Assembly: GCA_002946415.1 (NCBI GenBank)
Contig: NJPS01000004.1
Span: forward strand, 749,001-813,000
Direction: 5' to 3'
Origin: Rutstroemia sp. NJR-2017a BVV2
Lineage: Eukaryota; Ascomycota; Leotiomycetes; Helotiales; Rutstroemiaceae
Length of the DNA: 64,000 bases
Position numbers and translations under genes: made by a program. Positions 12,478 to 23,872 of the stretch are shown here, one piece after another (the stretch's first letter is position 1; the number at the start of each line of letters is the position of its first letter). A model generated the notes under the pieces. The model was not told the origin of the DNA and made no database searches. It saw nothing but the letters and a program-made list of their open reading frames with translations.

Positions 12478-13369
12478 TTTCTTGGGGATTTGTGGATTGA
12501 CGTTCGAAATATCTGTTCTAACGATACCAATACAGGTACCTTTTAGTAGTGGAGATAGATGGAAGAGCTCACTTCTTATACTTAAATGAAGCTTTGTGTC
12601 ACATAACACGCGATAAAGCAACTTCACAGCTATCAGTGAATCGCTGTCTGGCAGTCATCTTATGATGCGACGCCTACATCATTTCCACGTGGAATAGGTC
12701 ATTCAGCGTACTCTGTTCAGTCAGAAGCCATGAGCCATAGTATCCAAGAAGGAATCATGATGTAGATGCTCCCTCTCCCAACTTCCACACAGGCCGCGGG
12801 GTGTGAGAAGATGTCGTGCTTCGGTCCTTGAGTCTTCCATCGTTCATCTGCGCTCACGGCCGCAACGGAAAACCCCATATCTTTGCTGAATACATAAGTG
12901 AGAGAGATAGATACATTCCACATCATTCGACGAGAGAAGATCCGGAAGTTTCTTCCTGTAATTGAGTGCCTTGGATCTAAATATTGACCTTGAGAAGACG
13001 CGATTTTCGTCCGTGTGGTTTTGGAAGTCGATGTGGTCGTCTTTGGTCTAGCAAATTACGGGTAGCTTCTGAGTATCGACCAAGCGAACGAAAAATCGAG
13101 CGTACCAGATCTTTTCAAATCCATGGGTCGCCCATTCATAAAATTTGGTCCTGAGTTCAATGGGACATTTACTCATAGCAAGTGTTCTGTTCCTTTCGGC
13201 GATAGCGCTTCGTCACGTGATATAATGATAAGCATTTCGCTTAATCTAAGCTAGCGTTGGCGCTGCCCACGAAGAAAATGTATTTTGAGATCTGAATATC
13301 TGAACATTTTTTGAACAACGACCAACGACTTTCGACAATCTCACGTTCCTCATCTCAACCGCCGACAAG
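12478..13369. other. Intergenic between divergent genes
   Basis: Upstream of both the small minus-strand gene and the L26 gene, so it should contain both promoters. No convincing open frame; no element recognised with confidence. Confidence 0.5.
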
Positions 13370-13935
13370 ATGACGAAGATCAACACCTGTATGTATTTAT
13401 CTCCCTTTTTCGGTTAATCAACACTCTTCGATACCGCGAAGAAAGGCAGTCGCATGTTCAATTGAGTGCAAAAGCTAATTCGAACTCTTACAGCCCTCCA
13501 CTCCTCGAGGAGAAAGTCTCGCAAGGCTCATTTCGATGCCCCATCCAGCGTCAGACGTACTATCATGAGCGCTCCATTGAGCAAGGAGCTCCGCGAAAAG
13601 TACAACGTGAGTGACACCGAGTCGCGCAAATTTATTTTCCCCTAACAAAACCTTAGGTTCGCTCCATCCCAATCAGAAAGGATGATGAAGTTCTCATTAC
13701 CCGTGGCACCAGCAAGGGTAGCGAGGGAAAGATCACCTCCGTCTACCGTCTCAAATACGTCGTACACGTCGAGCGCGTCGTCAAGGAGAAGTCCTCTGGA
13801 CAATCCGTTCCTCTCGGCATCCACCCATCCAAGGTCATCATCACCAAGTTGAAGTTGGACAAGGACCGTGAGAACATCCTCGAACGCATCAAGGCCGGTC
13901 GCGAGATCAAGGAGAAGTTGAAGTCAAAGGCATAA
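13370..13935 (+). CDS. RPL26: 60S ribosomal protein L26 (uL24)
   Basis: Predicted 136-residue large-subunit ribosomal protein located near the polypeptide exit tunnel. Three exons: 13370-13388, 13494-13606, 13657-13935, with introns starting GTATGT and GTGAGT and ending CAG and TAG. The first exon encodes only MTKINTS. The sequence then matches eukaryotic L26 throughout: [38 protein letters not shown] (KOW motif region), and the KYVVHVERV strand. Length matches fungal L26. The very short first exon followed by an intron is typical of fungal ribosomal protein genes. Firm call. Confidence 0.97.
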
Positions 13936-14538
13936 ATGTGGCATAAAATTGGGGGCTGGGATTGGCGTGCTTTTGAGCATTTTCCGCATTGATGGCTGGC
14001 GCTATACCGGTGCTATACCGGTCGGTCATGCTAGGCATAGTCCTAATGAAAATTTATGGCCATTTCACATCCTCCGTGCTTGCACGTTTGGTCTCATTGT
14101 GAAATGCTCCATGGGAGGTCCTCCCGAAGCATGTGTGTCGCAAGACACCCACACAACATCATTTTGTGTTGTGCTTTGCTATACCTGCTTTTGGGAGGTT
14201 GACCTCAACTAACATGCTTTAGGGTTACTGTGAGACACTGTTCCTCCATGCTATATGTGATCACTTGCGCTAGATTATCTCCGCGTTGACATTTCAAGAT
14301 TGTTTTCGAGGTATACGACTGGCGAAGAAGAAATACGAGGTTTACTTCTTTTGAAGAAAACTTTCTCGCCTGCAGACTGTCATCTAGATTTTCAATCAAT
14401 GAAGAAGAGAGTTTGATGGTGAGAGACATTTGCACAATTTTTTTGTTTATTTGTATTGTCTTGGCTCTTTATCCATACTTAAGACACCATTGGACTTATA
14501 TAGCATCACGACTCGAGAATGAAGATTATTTCCTGAGC
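13936..14538. other. Intergenic between converging genes
   Basis: 3' flanks of L26 (plus) and an SDR gene (minus). It contains a perfect 11-bp tandem duplication, GCTATACCGGT, at 14001-14022. No gene seen. Confidence 0.55.
14001..14022. repeat. 11-bp tandem duplication
   Basis: GCTATACCGGT occurs twice without spacer just past the L26 stop codon. The unit contains ACCGGT, a perfect palindrome. No role is implied. Confidence 0.8.
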
Positions 14539-15569
14539 CTAAAACTTCTCCACATATGGTCTGACATCTAACTCCTGAGTAAAATGTGATCTATGTTGTG
14601 TGTGCAAATACCAATAGGCATCTGCGATCTGTAAATCAAAGTTAGCGAATACCAAACTCTGGCTACACTATCAAACAAACTTACAGCATCAGGCCTAATC
14701 TTCCCATCCTCAACCCCACCATTGGCGGCCCATTCTTTAGTTCTGGGTATATCAATCACTCCATCGATGATCGCATGCGCAACATGCACTCCCTGGGGAC
14801 CAAACTCCCTAGCTAAACTCTGTGTCGTGGCTCGCAATGCGAACTTTCCACTCGCGAATGATGACATCTGTGCGCTGCCACGGAGGGACGCAGTTGCGCC
14901 GGTAACGATCAAGGATGGTGGATGAGGGGATGACGACACGGAGTCGAGGAGGAGGGGAAGAACTTTCTGCGCGAAGAGGAAGAAGCCAGTTCTGCGACGA
15001 TTGAAGTTAGCCATCACTCCATCAACTCAAATATCAGACTTTTTGGGTTTCTATCTCCCATTTTGGTCCTCCCCTCTCCAATCACTCATAAAACAAAACA
15101 AAACAAAGTAAGAAACTCAAACCCACCCATTAGCCTCATAACCCGCCGTATAATCCTCCAAACTCAACTCAAGAAACGGCTTCCGCACAAACTTGCCGCC
15201 CACATTGTAGATAGCAGCAGCGAGTTTCTTGCCCGCATACTCCTTTTGGATCTCGTCGAACGCGGCGTTCACGGAGGCGGCAGACGAGACGTCGGTCGAG
15301 ATGCCGTGGGCGATGCCGCCTGAGGAGCGGATCTCTGATACGATGGATTCGTAGTTGGAGGGGTTACGGGCGAGCAGGATTACGGGGTAGGTGGCTGCGA
15401 ATTTGAGGGCGACGGAGCGGCCTGGAAGAAGGGGGGTTAGATACGGGGATTTTGAGGGAGGGGATGGAGGGGTGGGAATGGGACTGAGGGAGTAAAGGAG
15501 GGGGGAAATACCAGTGCCGGCTCCCACACCAGCAATGATGCTGTAGAAGTTAGATGCTGCTGCGGACAT
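14539..15569 (-). CDS. Short-chain dehydrogenase/reductase-like protein with Phe at the catalytic Tyr position
   Basis: Predicted 249-residue Rossmann protein in four exons (introns 15422-15511, 14992-15126, 14629-14684, all in consistent phase). The glycine-rich cofactor loop is AGVGAGTGRSVA, followed by YNVGG in place of NNAG. The segment VTGATASLRGSAQMSSFASGKFALR lines up with the SDR active site, but the YxxxK Tyr is Phe (FASGK) while the Lys remains. The block SLAREFGPQGVHVAHAIIDG is typical of an atypical SDR subgroup also found in bacteria, in which I recall the Tyr being commonly replaced. It may therefore bind NAD(P) without classical oxidoreduction. The stop lies in a short last exon (YVEKF). 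Confidence 0.88.
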
Positions 15570-16030
15570 GATTATAGATTAGGGTTTCTATGAACGATTG
15601 CTATGACGAGGTAGACGTTGGGAAGGTGTTTATATCAACTGGCACAATCAAAACGGAACTTTAACAAAGAGGAAAGTAAGAGCACGGAGGAGCTTATATA
15701 GAGAGAGAAACAATGGAATTGATCAATTGATTGATTGATAATACTCTAAAGGAACTACTGGCTACCAATACCGACATGTAGTGAGCATATTGCATGTGTT
15801 TGGAGAGTAATGACGAGATTGGGGATGAGCTTTGTAATGCTGTGGTGGGGTAGCTGCGGTGTAATGTCGAATACGCAAGAGATTAGTAATCAGTTGAGTG
15901 CATCGGTGGGATCACTCATCGTGTTTTTGACGACAATGACTACGAATGGGGAGGTTTAGATGCTCAAGGATACACAGGTATGAGTTCTGCAAGTGATAGG
16001 GTATGTGCAGTATTTCCGACAAGTGCTGCT
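15570..16030. other. Intergenic, no gene seen
   Basis: Upstream of the SDR gene and downstream of MAK5. Presumed SDR promoter and MAK5 3' UTR. Confidence 0.5.
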
Positions 16031-18398
16031 TTACAAGTCATCTAACCCAATGCCATCAACCTGCCCCAACCACTCTCCCTTGGCACCCTTCAGCAGTTCA
16101 TTAACATCCACAGTACCCGAGGTCAAGTATCTCTCGCTGACACCAACATTGACACGTTGAGCCAACAATGCTCTAAGCTCGGCTCTCAGAGCTGCAACGT
16201 CCCCCTTACTCATGCCTCGCGCTTCCTTTTCCTTTATTTTCCGTCCCGTGCCTCTACCCTTCCTACCACCCCCAGCCGCCTCAAACTCCTCACTATCATA
16301 ATCCACGCCCAACTCTTCGGCGGCGTTCTTCACCCAATCATCATCATGACCCTTCTTTTCCTTCGCCAATGCACTGTCTGCTATTTTCTTGGCCAAGGTA
16401 ACTCGTGGCTTCAATCGCGCGACTACCTTCCGGTCGATGTCTAGGGATCGGATGTAGAACTTCGATTTTTTACCTTCTCCCGCAAGTGCATTCTGAGCAT
16501 GTACCTTTGCGACAAGTCGACGTGTGCCTGCAACCTCCTCGGGGCAACATAGAAGAATACTGGATCCCGAAGCCGCGGCACGTGCGGTACGGCCGGATCG
16601 ATGCACGTACATGTCTGCTGTGCGAGGGAGATGATAATGTATAACTAACTGGACGCCGCCAATATCTAGACCACGAGCTGCAACATCTGTGGCAACGAGA
16701 ACGGATCCGTTGAACTTTCCAGAGGAAAATCTTTCGATTGACCTCATTCGAGCCTTCTGAATCATCTGTGAATGTAATGCATGTGCGGGAATATTGAGGT
16801 TTTGCAGCATAGGAGTTAGTCGTCTAACGGAGTGTATAGAATTCGTGAATATGAGGGTACGCTGGTTAGGATGATGCAGAAGGAGGGAATACAAGTAAAG
16901 GTCCTAATAAGGTTAGCATACATGATTATTTGCAAGATGAAGTAGACTGACCTTCTCCTCGCCACCACACTCCACCATTCCCTCTTTCAGATTTGCTGCC
17001 ATTTGCGAAATTGGATTCACGTCAACAAATTTAGGCTTATCCTCTCGAAAATTGAGCTTTTTCAGTAGATACTCCATGGACTGACTATCATCCATCAAAG
17101 CTTGTTTGCCCTTGCCAGCGAGCTTCTGCTGTAATCCCTTATGGAACGTTGCAGAGAATACAAGAGTCTGGCGAGACGGAAGACCTGTTTCTTCCTCGGC
17201 ATCATCATCCTCGTCATCATGGACGCGATCCAACGCATTAAGAATCTCCTCAGCCTCCTTAAAGTGCCCTTCTGTAAGAAGCCTATCTGCTTCATCAATG
17301 ACCAAGAATTTGATTTGCCTAAACGACGCAGAAAGTTGATTGCTTGAGCTTATAACTTCCCATAATCGACCCGGCGTACCCACAACAATATCCGCTTTGG
17401 TTAATTGACGTTGCTGTTTCTGTACTGAGAGGCCTCCGGTGACAGCTGCAACGTAAGGACTTGTAGGTAGACCATTACATATCGCAGTAATGTGCTCTGT
17501 CAATTGATGGGCTAGTTCTCGTGTTGGTGAGAGTATCAGAGCAATGGGTGGGCGCGATGTCTTCTTCAGTTCGTCCTCGTCAAGCTCGCCGTACAGCTCC
17601 AACCATTTTTCAACGATTGGTATGCCGAAAGCCAACGTCTTTCCTGATCCAGTAGCGGCTTTCCCGACAACATCATGGCCCTCGATAATTTGTGGGATTG
17701 CCTCGGTTTGAATTGGCGTTGGTTTCGAGAATTTCAACTTCGACAAAGCCGACACAATCTGCGATGAAAGATCCAATGCGACCCATCCTGACATATCAAT
17801 GTCCTCTTCGGCAGTTTTCTCTTCCAACGCCTCAAACACGTTCCCGACGGGATTTTGTCTTTGCTGCACAAGTTTGTCATCCGAATTGGAAGACTCTCTC
17901 TTTGGTTCGGCTTTTTTCTGGAATTTGTCTACTTTCTCTTTCTTCTCTTTCCGTTCCTTCTTTTCCTTTTTCTCTGTCGGTTTGGGCTTTTCTTGCGCAG
18001 GTCCACTGTGTGGAAGTTTTACTGCATCATTCGCAGATGCCGCCACCTCCTCATCACCGAACCCTTCGAATTCTTCTTCATTCTCTTGTGCTTGGACTTT
18101 GGAAGACATCTACCAACACAATGTAAGCATTTCCCAGAGGATAGTCGTAAGGCGCTCTTACAAATCTGACCACGTCGCCCTCCCTGACAACCTCTACATC
18201 TTCCACTTCTTCTAAGCCGTAGAATCCCTCAGCATCATCGAACATCTCTGGCATCTGAACCTCGTTCCATGGTAGCGAATCAACAGCGACTTGTTTTTTT
18301 GGGGCGCTCTTGGGAGCCTTTTGGATTTTTTGACGCTTGGAAGCCTTTGAAGATCCTTTTGCATCAGAGCGGGGGCGTTTCTTTTGTTCGGTAGACAT
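16031..18398 (-). CDS. MAK5: DEAD-box ATP-dependent RNA helicase Mak5 (DDX24 type)
   Basis: Predicted 755-residue nucleolar helicase needed for 60S ribosomal subunit assembly. Three exons (16031-16903, 16952-18109, 18162-18398). The first exon holds the Mak5-typical leader LPWNEVQMPEMFDDAEGFYG. After a Lys/Glu-rich stretch come the Q motif (FSKPTPIQTEAIP), Walker A (ATGSGKT), PTRELAHQ, VVGTPGRLWEVIS, the DEAD box (VIDEADRLL), SAT, then TDVAARGLDIGG and HRSGRTARA. The tail is basic, as usual for Mak5. The start at 18398 is the only one giving the conserved leader. It stands head to head with TRM7, 213 bp apart. Confidence 0.96.
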
Positions 18399-18611
18399 TT
18401 TGGAGGGAGAAGGTCGTGTGAGCTTAGGAGAGTAGATGTCGCATTTCGCAAATCTATCTCACAACTTTTTTTCTGAGCGACCCTTGTTCATAATCCTTGC
18501 CGATATAGCCTCGCATGGAATCAGCCCCGCGCTAATTTAGCGGCAGCCTCGTCTCAAAAATTGACCCCTCGACGACCATTTTGTTTATGAGACAACTATC
18601 GCTGCTTCGTC
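18399..18611. promoter_or_regulatory. Shared divergent promoter of MAK5 and TRM7
   Basis: Only 213 bp separate the two start codons, so the 5' UTRs and promoters of both genes must lie here. One gene serves 60S assembly, the other tRNA modification, so joint control with translation capacity is plausible. No specific factor site was recognised. Confidence 0.6.
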
Positions 18612-19860
18612 ATGGGAAAGTCCTCGAAGGATAAGCGCGATGCTTACTATAGGCTTGCGAAGGAGCAAGGCTGGAGGGCCCGGAGTGCTTTCAAATTACT
18701 ACAGCTAGACGAAGGCATTATGACCCCACCACAGATTTCTGCGGTTTTATTTGATGGAACATTCCTCTAACTGACTTCCTGCAGAGTTCGATTTGTTCTC
18801 TGGCGTGACCCGAGTCGTTGATCTATGCGCTGCTCCAGGAAGCTGGTCTCAAGTCCTATCTAGAGTGTTGATAAAGGGGGAAAAGTTTGGCCGGACAGCA
18901 TGGGAAGACAAGGATGGAAAAATGCGACAAAAGCTCTACGGGATCAACCAAAAAGCAGAAACGGAGCACACCGAGACGAACGAATCTGCATTCAGCCCAA
19001 GGAAGGATGTCAAGATCGTGGCGATTGATCTACAGCCTATGAGTCCTTTACAGGGTATCATCACATTACGAGCAGACATCACACATCCAGCCACAGTTCC
19101 ATTACTACTACGTGCACTCGATCCATCCTACGATCCCACCTCAAAATCTCAACAAGCTTCTACTCCTGTTGACCTGGTTCTCAGCGATGGTGCACCCGAT
19201 GTTACAGGGCTTCATGACTTAGATATCTATGTCCAGTCTCAGTTGCTTTTCGCCGCACTGAATCTCGCACTTTGTGTCCTTCGACCTGGCGGAAAGTTTG
19301 TCGCCAAGATATTTCGAGGGCGAAATGTTGATCTCCTCTTTGCGCAACTAAAGATATTTTTTGAGCGAGTGATTGTTGCAAAACCAAGATCAAGCCGCGC
19401 CAGTAGCGTCGAAGCTTTCATTGTATGCTTGAACTTCCAACCGCCGGAAGGTTTCACAGCTAGTCTCGAAGAGCCCATTGGCGTGGGAGACAGGTTGGAA
19501 AGGATGGTTGACGCATCCGTGGCTCAGGAGCCAATAGTGGCGCCCATCAATATCCAGAATTTCGAAAAAGGGACCTGGTCAGAAAGTCAATCTTCGTTGA
19601 CGGTGCGGAAGGAAGATGGCGTCTGGGAGGTTGATCTTCTGAAAGAAGAAGCGGAGAGTCGAAAAGCAGGAAGATGGATAGCTCCTTTCCTGGCTTGCGG
19701 AGATCTATCTGCTTATGATGCGGACGCTTCGTATCACTTGCCAAAAGATCGTGTAACACTCGATCCCGTACAGCCCCCAACTGCTCCTCCTTACAAAAGA
19801 GCTTTGGAAATGAGGAAAGCTGCAGGAGGCGCTTACGGGAAGACTCATATTGGTCAGTAA
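18612..19860 (+). CDS. TRM7: tRNA 2'-O-ribose methyltransferase Trm7 (FtsJ family)
   Basis: Predicted 392-residue SAM-dependent methyltransferase that modifies the ribose of anticodon-loop nucleotides 32 and 34. Exon 1 (18612-18714) encodes [20 protein letters not shown] through LLQLDE. Exon 2 starts at 18785 ([20 protein letters not shown]). The catalytic K-D-K-E set is visible: Lys in SAFKLLQ, Asp in [10 protein letters not shown], Lys in FVAKIFRG, Glu in VEAFIVC. The intron is 18715-18784 and must start with GC, since only GCATTA...CTGCAG restores the conserved LDEEFDLF. An insertion of roughly 35 residues follows GEKFG, making the protein longer than the roughly 310 residues of yeast Trm7. 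A possible alternative last exon lies just downstream. Confidence 0.94.
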
Positions 19861-21019
19861 AAACACTTCATCTCCTTATTTTCCATGGTACATAGCATGG
19901 CGTTGGGGGTGGGTATAGGACCAGGAAGACCGATTCTGGGAGGAATTAGAAGACCGAATTTATAGGGCTTTGGAAGGCAGGATGTGGGAGCTGCAGGTGC
20001 AGGGTAGGATGTTGTGCAGGTATGAATAGGGGGTTTTGGTTTGGTTTAGAGTTGTAGGTTTAGGGTTTGGGGTCTGGGGCTTTTGGTGTTGAGGTATAAA
20101 ACCTTCTGGAGTAATATATGAAAGAGAAGGAACGAGGCGAGAAGGAAATGTTCACGGATATCCAGGTGATGGTAGATAGGATAAGTAACTATATAGCTGT
20201 ATTGATTATTTCCTCTGCTATATACGTTTCTTTTGCCTACTTGGATTGATGGTCAAACTGTGAAGCAGCTATATAGTATGTTACGTTGGGGGATAGTACC
20301 ACCTTTTCCGATAAATTAGAGGTTTAACTACCTCGTAAGCAAGAGCAACAGTGTTTTTCTTACATCGCCGGTAGTGCTCTTCTTAGACGGACCAGTCATA
20401 AACACCGCATCCGTTACTCTCAAAAGTAGCGTCCCTTTTGGCTATTCTACAATCTACCCTGGAATGGCTGAGATACTGAATATTTACATCGTCGCCTTTC
20501 GTCGTGCAGTAGATATGGCATTGCTGGGCTTTCGGAATGTTCTCAACCCCAGAAGTCCTGCAGGGCCATGATCTTTGAGCCCGCTTTACCGGTCCAAACT
20601 GATGGTAGTGATTCTTGGCAGAACAGTACATTCGTTCTGGTCAAGGATAGTGGAGTATGGCTGTTATCACTTCGGTCCTAAGCAGTCTTTATTGAATCGC
20701 TCCTCGAACGTTCCTGGAACGTTCCTGCTATCTATATTTCTTTTATCTCTGGTGATTTTCATGGTGTCTTATTCTAAGGCCTTTCTCACGTTTCAATCCA
20801 ACTCATGCAGAATCGAGGATCGAATTTAAACTTGTTGTCATTCTGGCTAGCTAATAACTAGGACAAAGGAATCATAAGGACTTGATCGTGAGATCAAAGC
20901 ACCAATAAAGAAAAACAGATGAATCAACTGGCAAATTTTGTAAATCAAACGCCACTTCTCAGTAACCCTTCCAAAGAAACAAATAACTACCACGTTGCAC
21001 AAGCATGTATAACTATCCT
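19861..21019. other. Intergenic between converging genes
   Basis: 3' side of TRM7 and of a minus-strand Cys/His-rich gene. The first part (19919-20029) is an open, coding-like 36-codon frame (contains RFWEELEDRIYRALEGRMW) that might be an alternative TRM7 tail. An 11-bp tandem duplication lies at 20706-20727. Otherwise nothing recognised. Confidence 0.5.
20706..20727. repeat. 11-bp tandem duplication resembling heat-shock elements
   Basis: GAACGTTCCTG occurs twice in direct tandem. Each copy holds GAAnnTTC, the core of a heat-shock factor site, but the spacing between copies is one base longer than the canonical nGAAnnTTCn array. It lies between converging gene ends, not in an obvious promoter. 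Confidence 0.5.
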
Positions 21020-21866
21020 CTAAGACGAAGGGTCGTTGACTTCATCTACCGGCCACAATCCTTTTCTATGAAAGTTAGCCATATGGAAATACACCTTTGC
21101 GTATTCCCATTTGTACTCGTCCCCGCTACCTTCCAGACAGTCTCTTCGATGCAATAAGTAATGATGTGGTTCGCTGTGAAGGTCGCACCCCCTTGTTTCT
21201 AAGTCCTTCTTGCAAAGCCCGAGTTCGTGAAGATCTGGACATCTATCGCGTAAAGGACAATAGCCCATACCATACGTTTCGCTGTTGAAGGTTCGACACA
21301 GCTTTCGGAGCTTACAATCAGGGTTGTTGCAAACACGGTCAGGTTCCACCATCGAAACAGGACAAATCTGTTGGAGTGCTGCCGGGAACTTTGCCCAGTT
21401 TCTCATCGTAATGTTAAGGTTGCAAATGTCCCTCTGGCTTGGACCAACATATCGGTGGATAGGTAGGTTTACGATGCTCATGGCTTGTGAATGGAGCGCC
21501 GTGATGATGGTATCTTGAGCAGCTTCCGGAGATGCTGGTGCAGAGGGTGCAGCATTGTTGTGGTCTTTTTGCTGGACGGTTTGATCAACGGGGGATTCTG
21601 GTGCAGATGCTGAGCCTTGCTCATTGATTTCAGTGGAAAAGTAAGGATTGCCACCAACTAAATGCGCAAACGCGTTGTTATTTTTTGTCATTCTGCAGCA
21701 AACGGATTGAGTTCACAGACTCACCTGGTGGTAACGTTGCTGAGGGGCTTCCTGTGGCATTCATTGCTTCTTCGCGAGTTGCGTTGATAGCATGAGAGGG
21801 CATGTTTGGATCGACAACATTGACGCTCTCGTCGGCTCCCTGACCTTGGATATCTTTTGAACTCAT
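21020..21866 (-). CDS. Uncharacterised protein with Cys/His-rich C-terminal region
   Basis: Predicted 259 residues in two exons (intron 21658-21724, GTGAGT...TTTAG). The first ~120 residues are low-complexity and probably disordered (Ala/Ser/Pro/Gln). The C-terminal half has regularly spaced Cys and His: CNNPDCKLRKLC, YCPLRDRCPDLHELGLC, CDLHSEPHHYLLHRRDC. The pattern recalls repeated CCCH-type zinc fingers with irregular spacing, so a nucleic-acid- or metal-binding role is possible. I do not recognise the family. The divergent neighbour starts 437 bp away. No signal peptide or membrane segment. Confidence 0.8.
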
Positions 21867-22303
21867 TGCTTCTCTTCAGCAAGGGCGATAGCTTTGGAGA
21901 AGAAGTCTTTTACAATGGAAAATTCGCAATTTCTTAGATGAGGTTGATAGGGTGATGGCGAGAAGAGAGATGAGTCGGTCTAGGTACCGATCTAGAATAT
22001 GTTTATTCTTGTGCGCGAAAGTGCGAATAAACGAGCACTACTTTAAGAAATAAGAGATAATGATACGAGGTAGTGAATATGAGAAACAATAGGTAGCAAG
22101 CGGTCGCCTGATTTTAAGGTTTTCCCACCATCGGTGCCATAGGTAACGGCGACGACTTATTCAATTTTGCTTCTACTTCTTCACCTTTTCTCAACCACAC
22201 CACGAGCTCTTAATTCTTTAAAACCTCTTTCTCGGAACAAAGCTCAACTCAATCTTCGCGTTTAAATCTCCTTTTGTACGGCGATTATCGTCAGATCTCC
22301 AAG
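21867..22303. promoter_or_regulatory. Divergent promoter region
   Basis: 437 bp between the starts of the minus-strand Cys/His-rich gene and the plus-strand coiled-coil gene. It must contain both promoters. AT-rich with CT-rich patches near 22160-22260; no specific site recognised. Confidence 0.5.
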
Positions 22304-23656
22304 ATGAATTCGCTCGCACTTGACGACGCGTTCAAAAGACTCGGCGATAATACCATCAAATTCCATCAGAATCGGCTTGTGGCGACAAGTTTCCAAGCTC
22401 AACACGACCAGATTCAAGAAAGAATTGTCAAATTGAAGACCACTAGCACAGATAGCATCGCCTTCTTTCAATCCTCCATCGATACTGCAAACAGTTGGGA
22501 AGACTATGCATACGCCGCTCAGCTCGAAAACCTACTCGAGAAATACAAAACTCTTTGCTCCAATAGACTCGAGAATCTCGAAAATCAACTCAATGATCTC
22601 AACCTTGACGAAACTCTTAGAATCTGCACTCATGTACAAGACAAGATCGCTCAAGAAGAACAGGTTAGTGCAGTTGATTTCCAAGGTCAAATTCTTTACT
22701 GATGACGTTTCAGGAAATCTCACAGGAAATTAAGGAACTGCAACCCGAAGCAAAACTTCAGCTGGAAGAAAAGCTAGCCTTGAGGTCAAGACTGTGGGCT
22801 CATTATGGTGTCGGCGCCGTTAATACTGTCAAAGTAGGCAGCACCTGCAATGATTAACCATTACGATTCGCTAATTTTTTAGATCCCGAAAGTCACCAAG
22901 ACTCCAAAGATTCCCGCAAGTCAACCCGCCAATGAAGGCCTTGACGACAACCAGTCAGTTACTCAATTGACTTTGAGCGAACATGTAAGTCTACCTTCCA
23001 TGTTTTTTTATGCCTCACGCTAATTTATTAGATCTCGGAAGTCTCTGATACTCCAAAGAATCCTGCCAGTCAACCCACCAATGAAGGCCTTGACGGCAAT
23101 CAGTCAATTACTCAATTGACTTTGAGCGAACCTGTAAGTCTACCTCCCATATTTCTCCATGCTCCACGCTGACAATGACTGTTTTCAGAAATCTCGATGC
23201 CAAATGCAAAATGAGGCCATCATCAAAGGTGCCATTCTTCGTGAGCTACAAGATGCTGCGAAACCCGCAGATCTTGTCGCATCCGAACACGCTCGGGAGG
23301 TCGCACTAAATAACATGGAATACATTGCAAGACGAGAGCGTCTAAATCTTGCTATAGCAAGTTGCTACCCTCAACTGACCAACTATGCTTCTGCTGGTGG
23401 CAGGAAGTTTACATTGTTTGACGTGGGCCCGTTTCGCTCAACTGATATGATCGATACCAGTGTAGAGTTTGAGAGTATCAAAGGATCAGATAGCGATGAA
23501 GATGATGAGCCGCCGTCCGAGACGTGAGTTTATTTCTTGCCTATGGACGCGGTATATCATGATTGTACATTAATCTTTAGACCGCATCGTGATTTCAAGT
23601 CCGGACAAGGCTTTCTTCAAATCGCTAATAGTACATCTATGACTTCCCAAGTGTGA
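22304..23656 (+). CDS. Uncharacterised coiled-coil-like protein with a tandemly duplicated exon
   Basis: Predicted 364 residues in six exons (22304-22663, 22714-22833, 22883-22984, 23032-23133, 23189-23523, 23581-23656). The N-terminal ~160 residues are helical and charged with heptad-like spacing (NLLEKYKTLCSNRLENLENQ), suggesting a coiled coil. Exons 3 and 4 are each exactly 102 bp and phase 0, and encode near-copies: both contain NEGLD(D/G)NQS(V/I)TQLTLSE. The C-terminal half (AREVALNNMEYIARRERLN, then an acidic DSDEDDEPPSE) is also helical and charged. No known domain was recognised. The ATG at 22304 is the first in frame; upstream only a non-ATG open stretch exists. Confidence 0.82.
22883..23133 (+). 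repeat. Tandem exon duplication
   Basis: Exons 22883-22984 and 23032-23133 are both 102 bp, phase 0, and nearly identical in the second half at base level. The following introns start with the same bases (GTAAGTCTACC), so the duplicated unit includes intron sequence. The unit is about 149 bp. Confidence 0.9.
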
Positions 23657-23872
23657 TTTTAATGCCGAGCAACCAGAAGTCCTTCTCCAGTGAGATATCT
23701 CGATGAGTGCATGAAAGTTGGCATCATCTTAGCCCACACATATGAGTCGCCCTTTTCATTACCTGCATGGTCTCCACTTCATGTAAGAAAAACACTCCAC
23801 AAATTATCGCTTATCAATTCCCACCTCCCCACTGCGGCCTGCAAACATGGTTCCAAAAAACAAAATTAGAAT
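23657..23872. other. Short intergenic spacer
   Basis: 3' flank of the duplicated-exon gene up to the tRNA-Asn gene. Nothing else seen. Confidence 0.5.
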
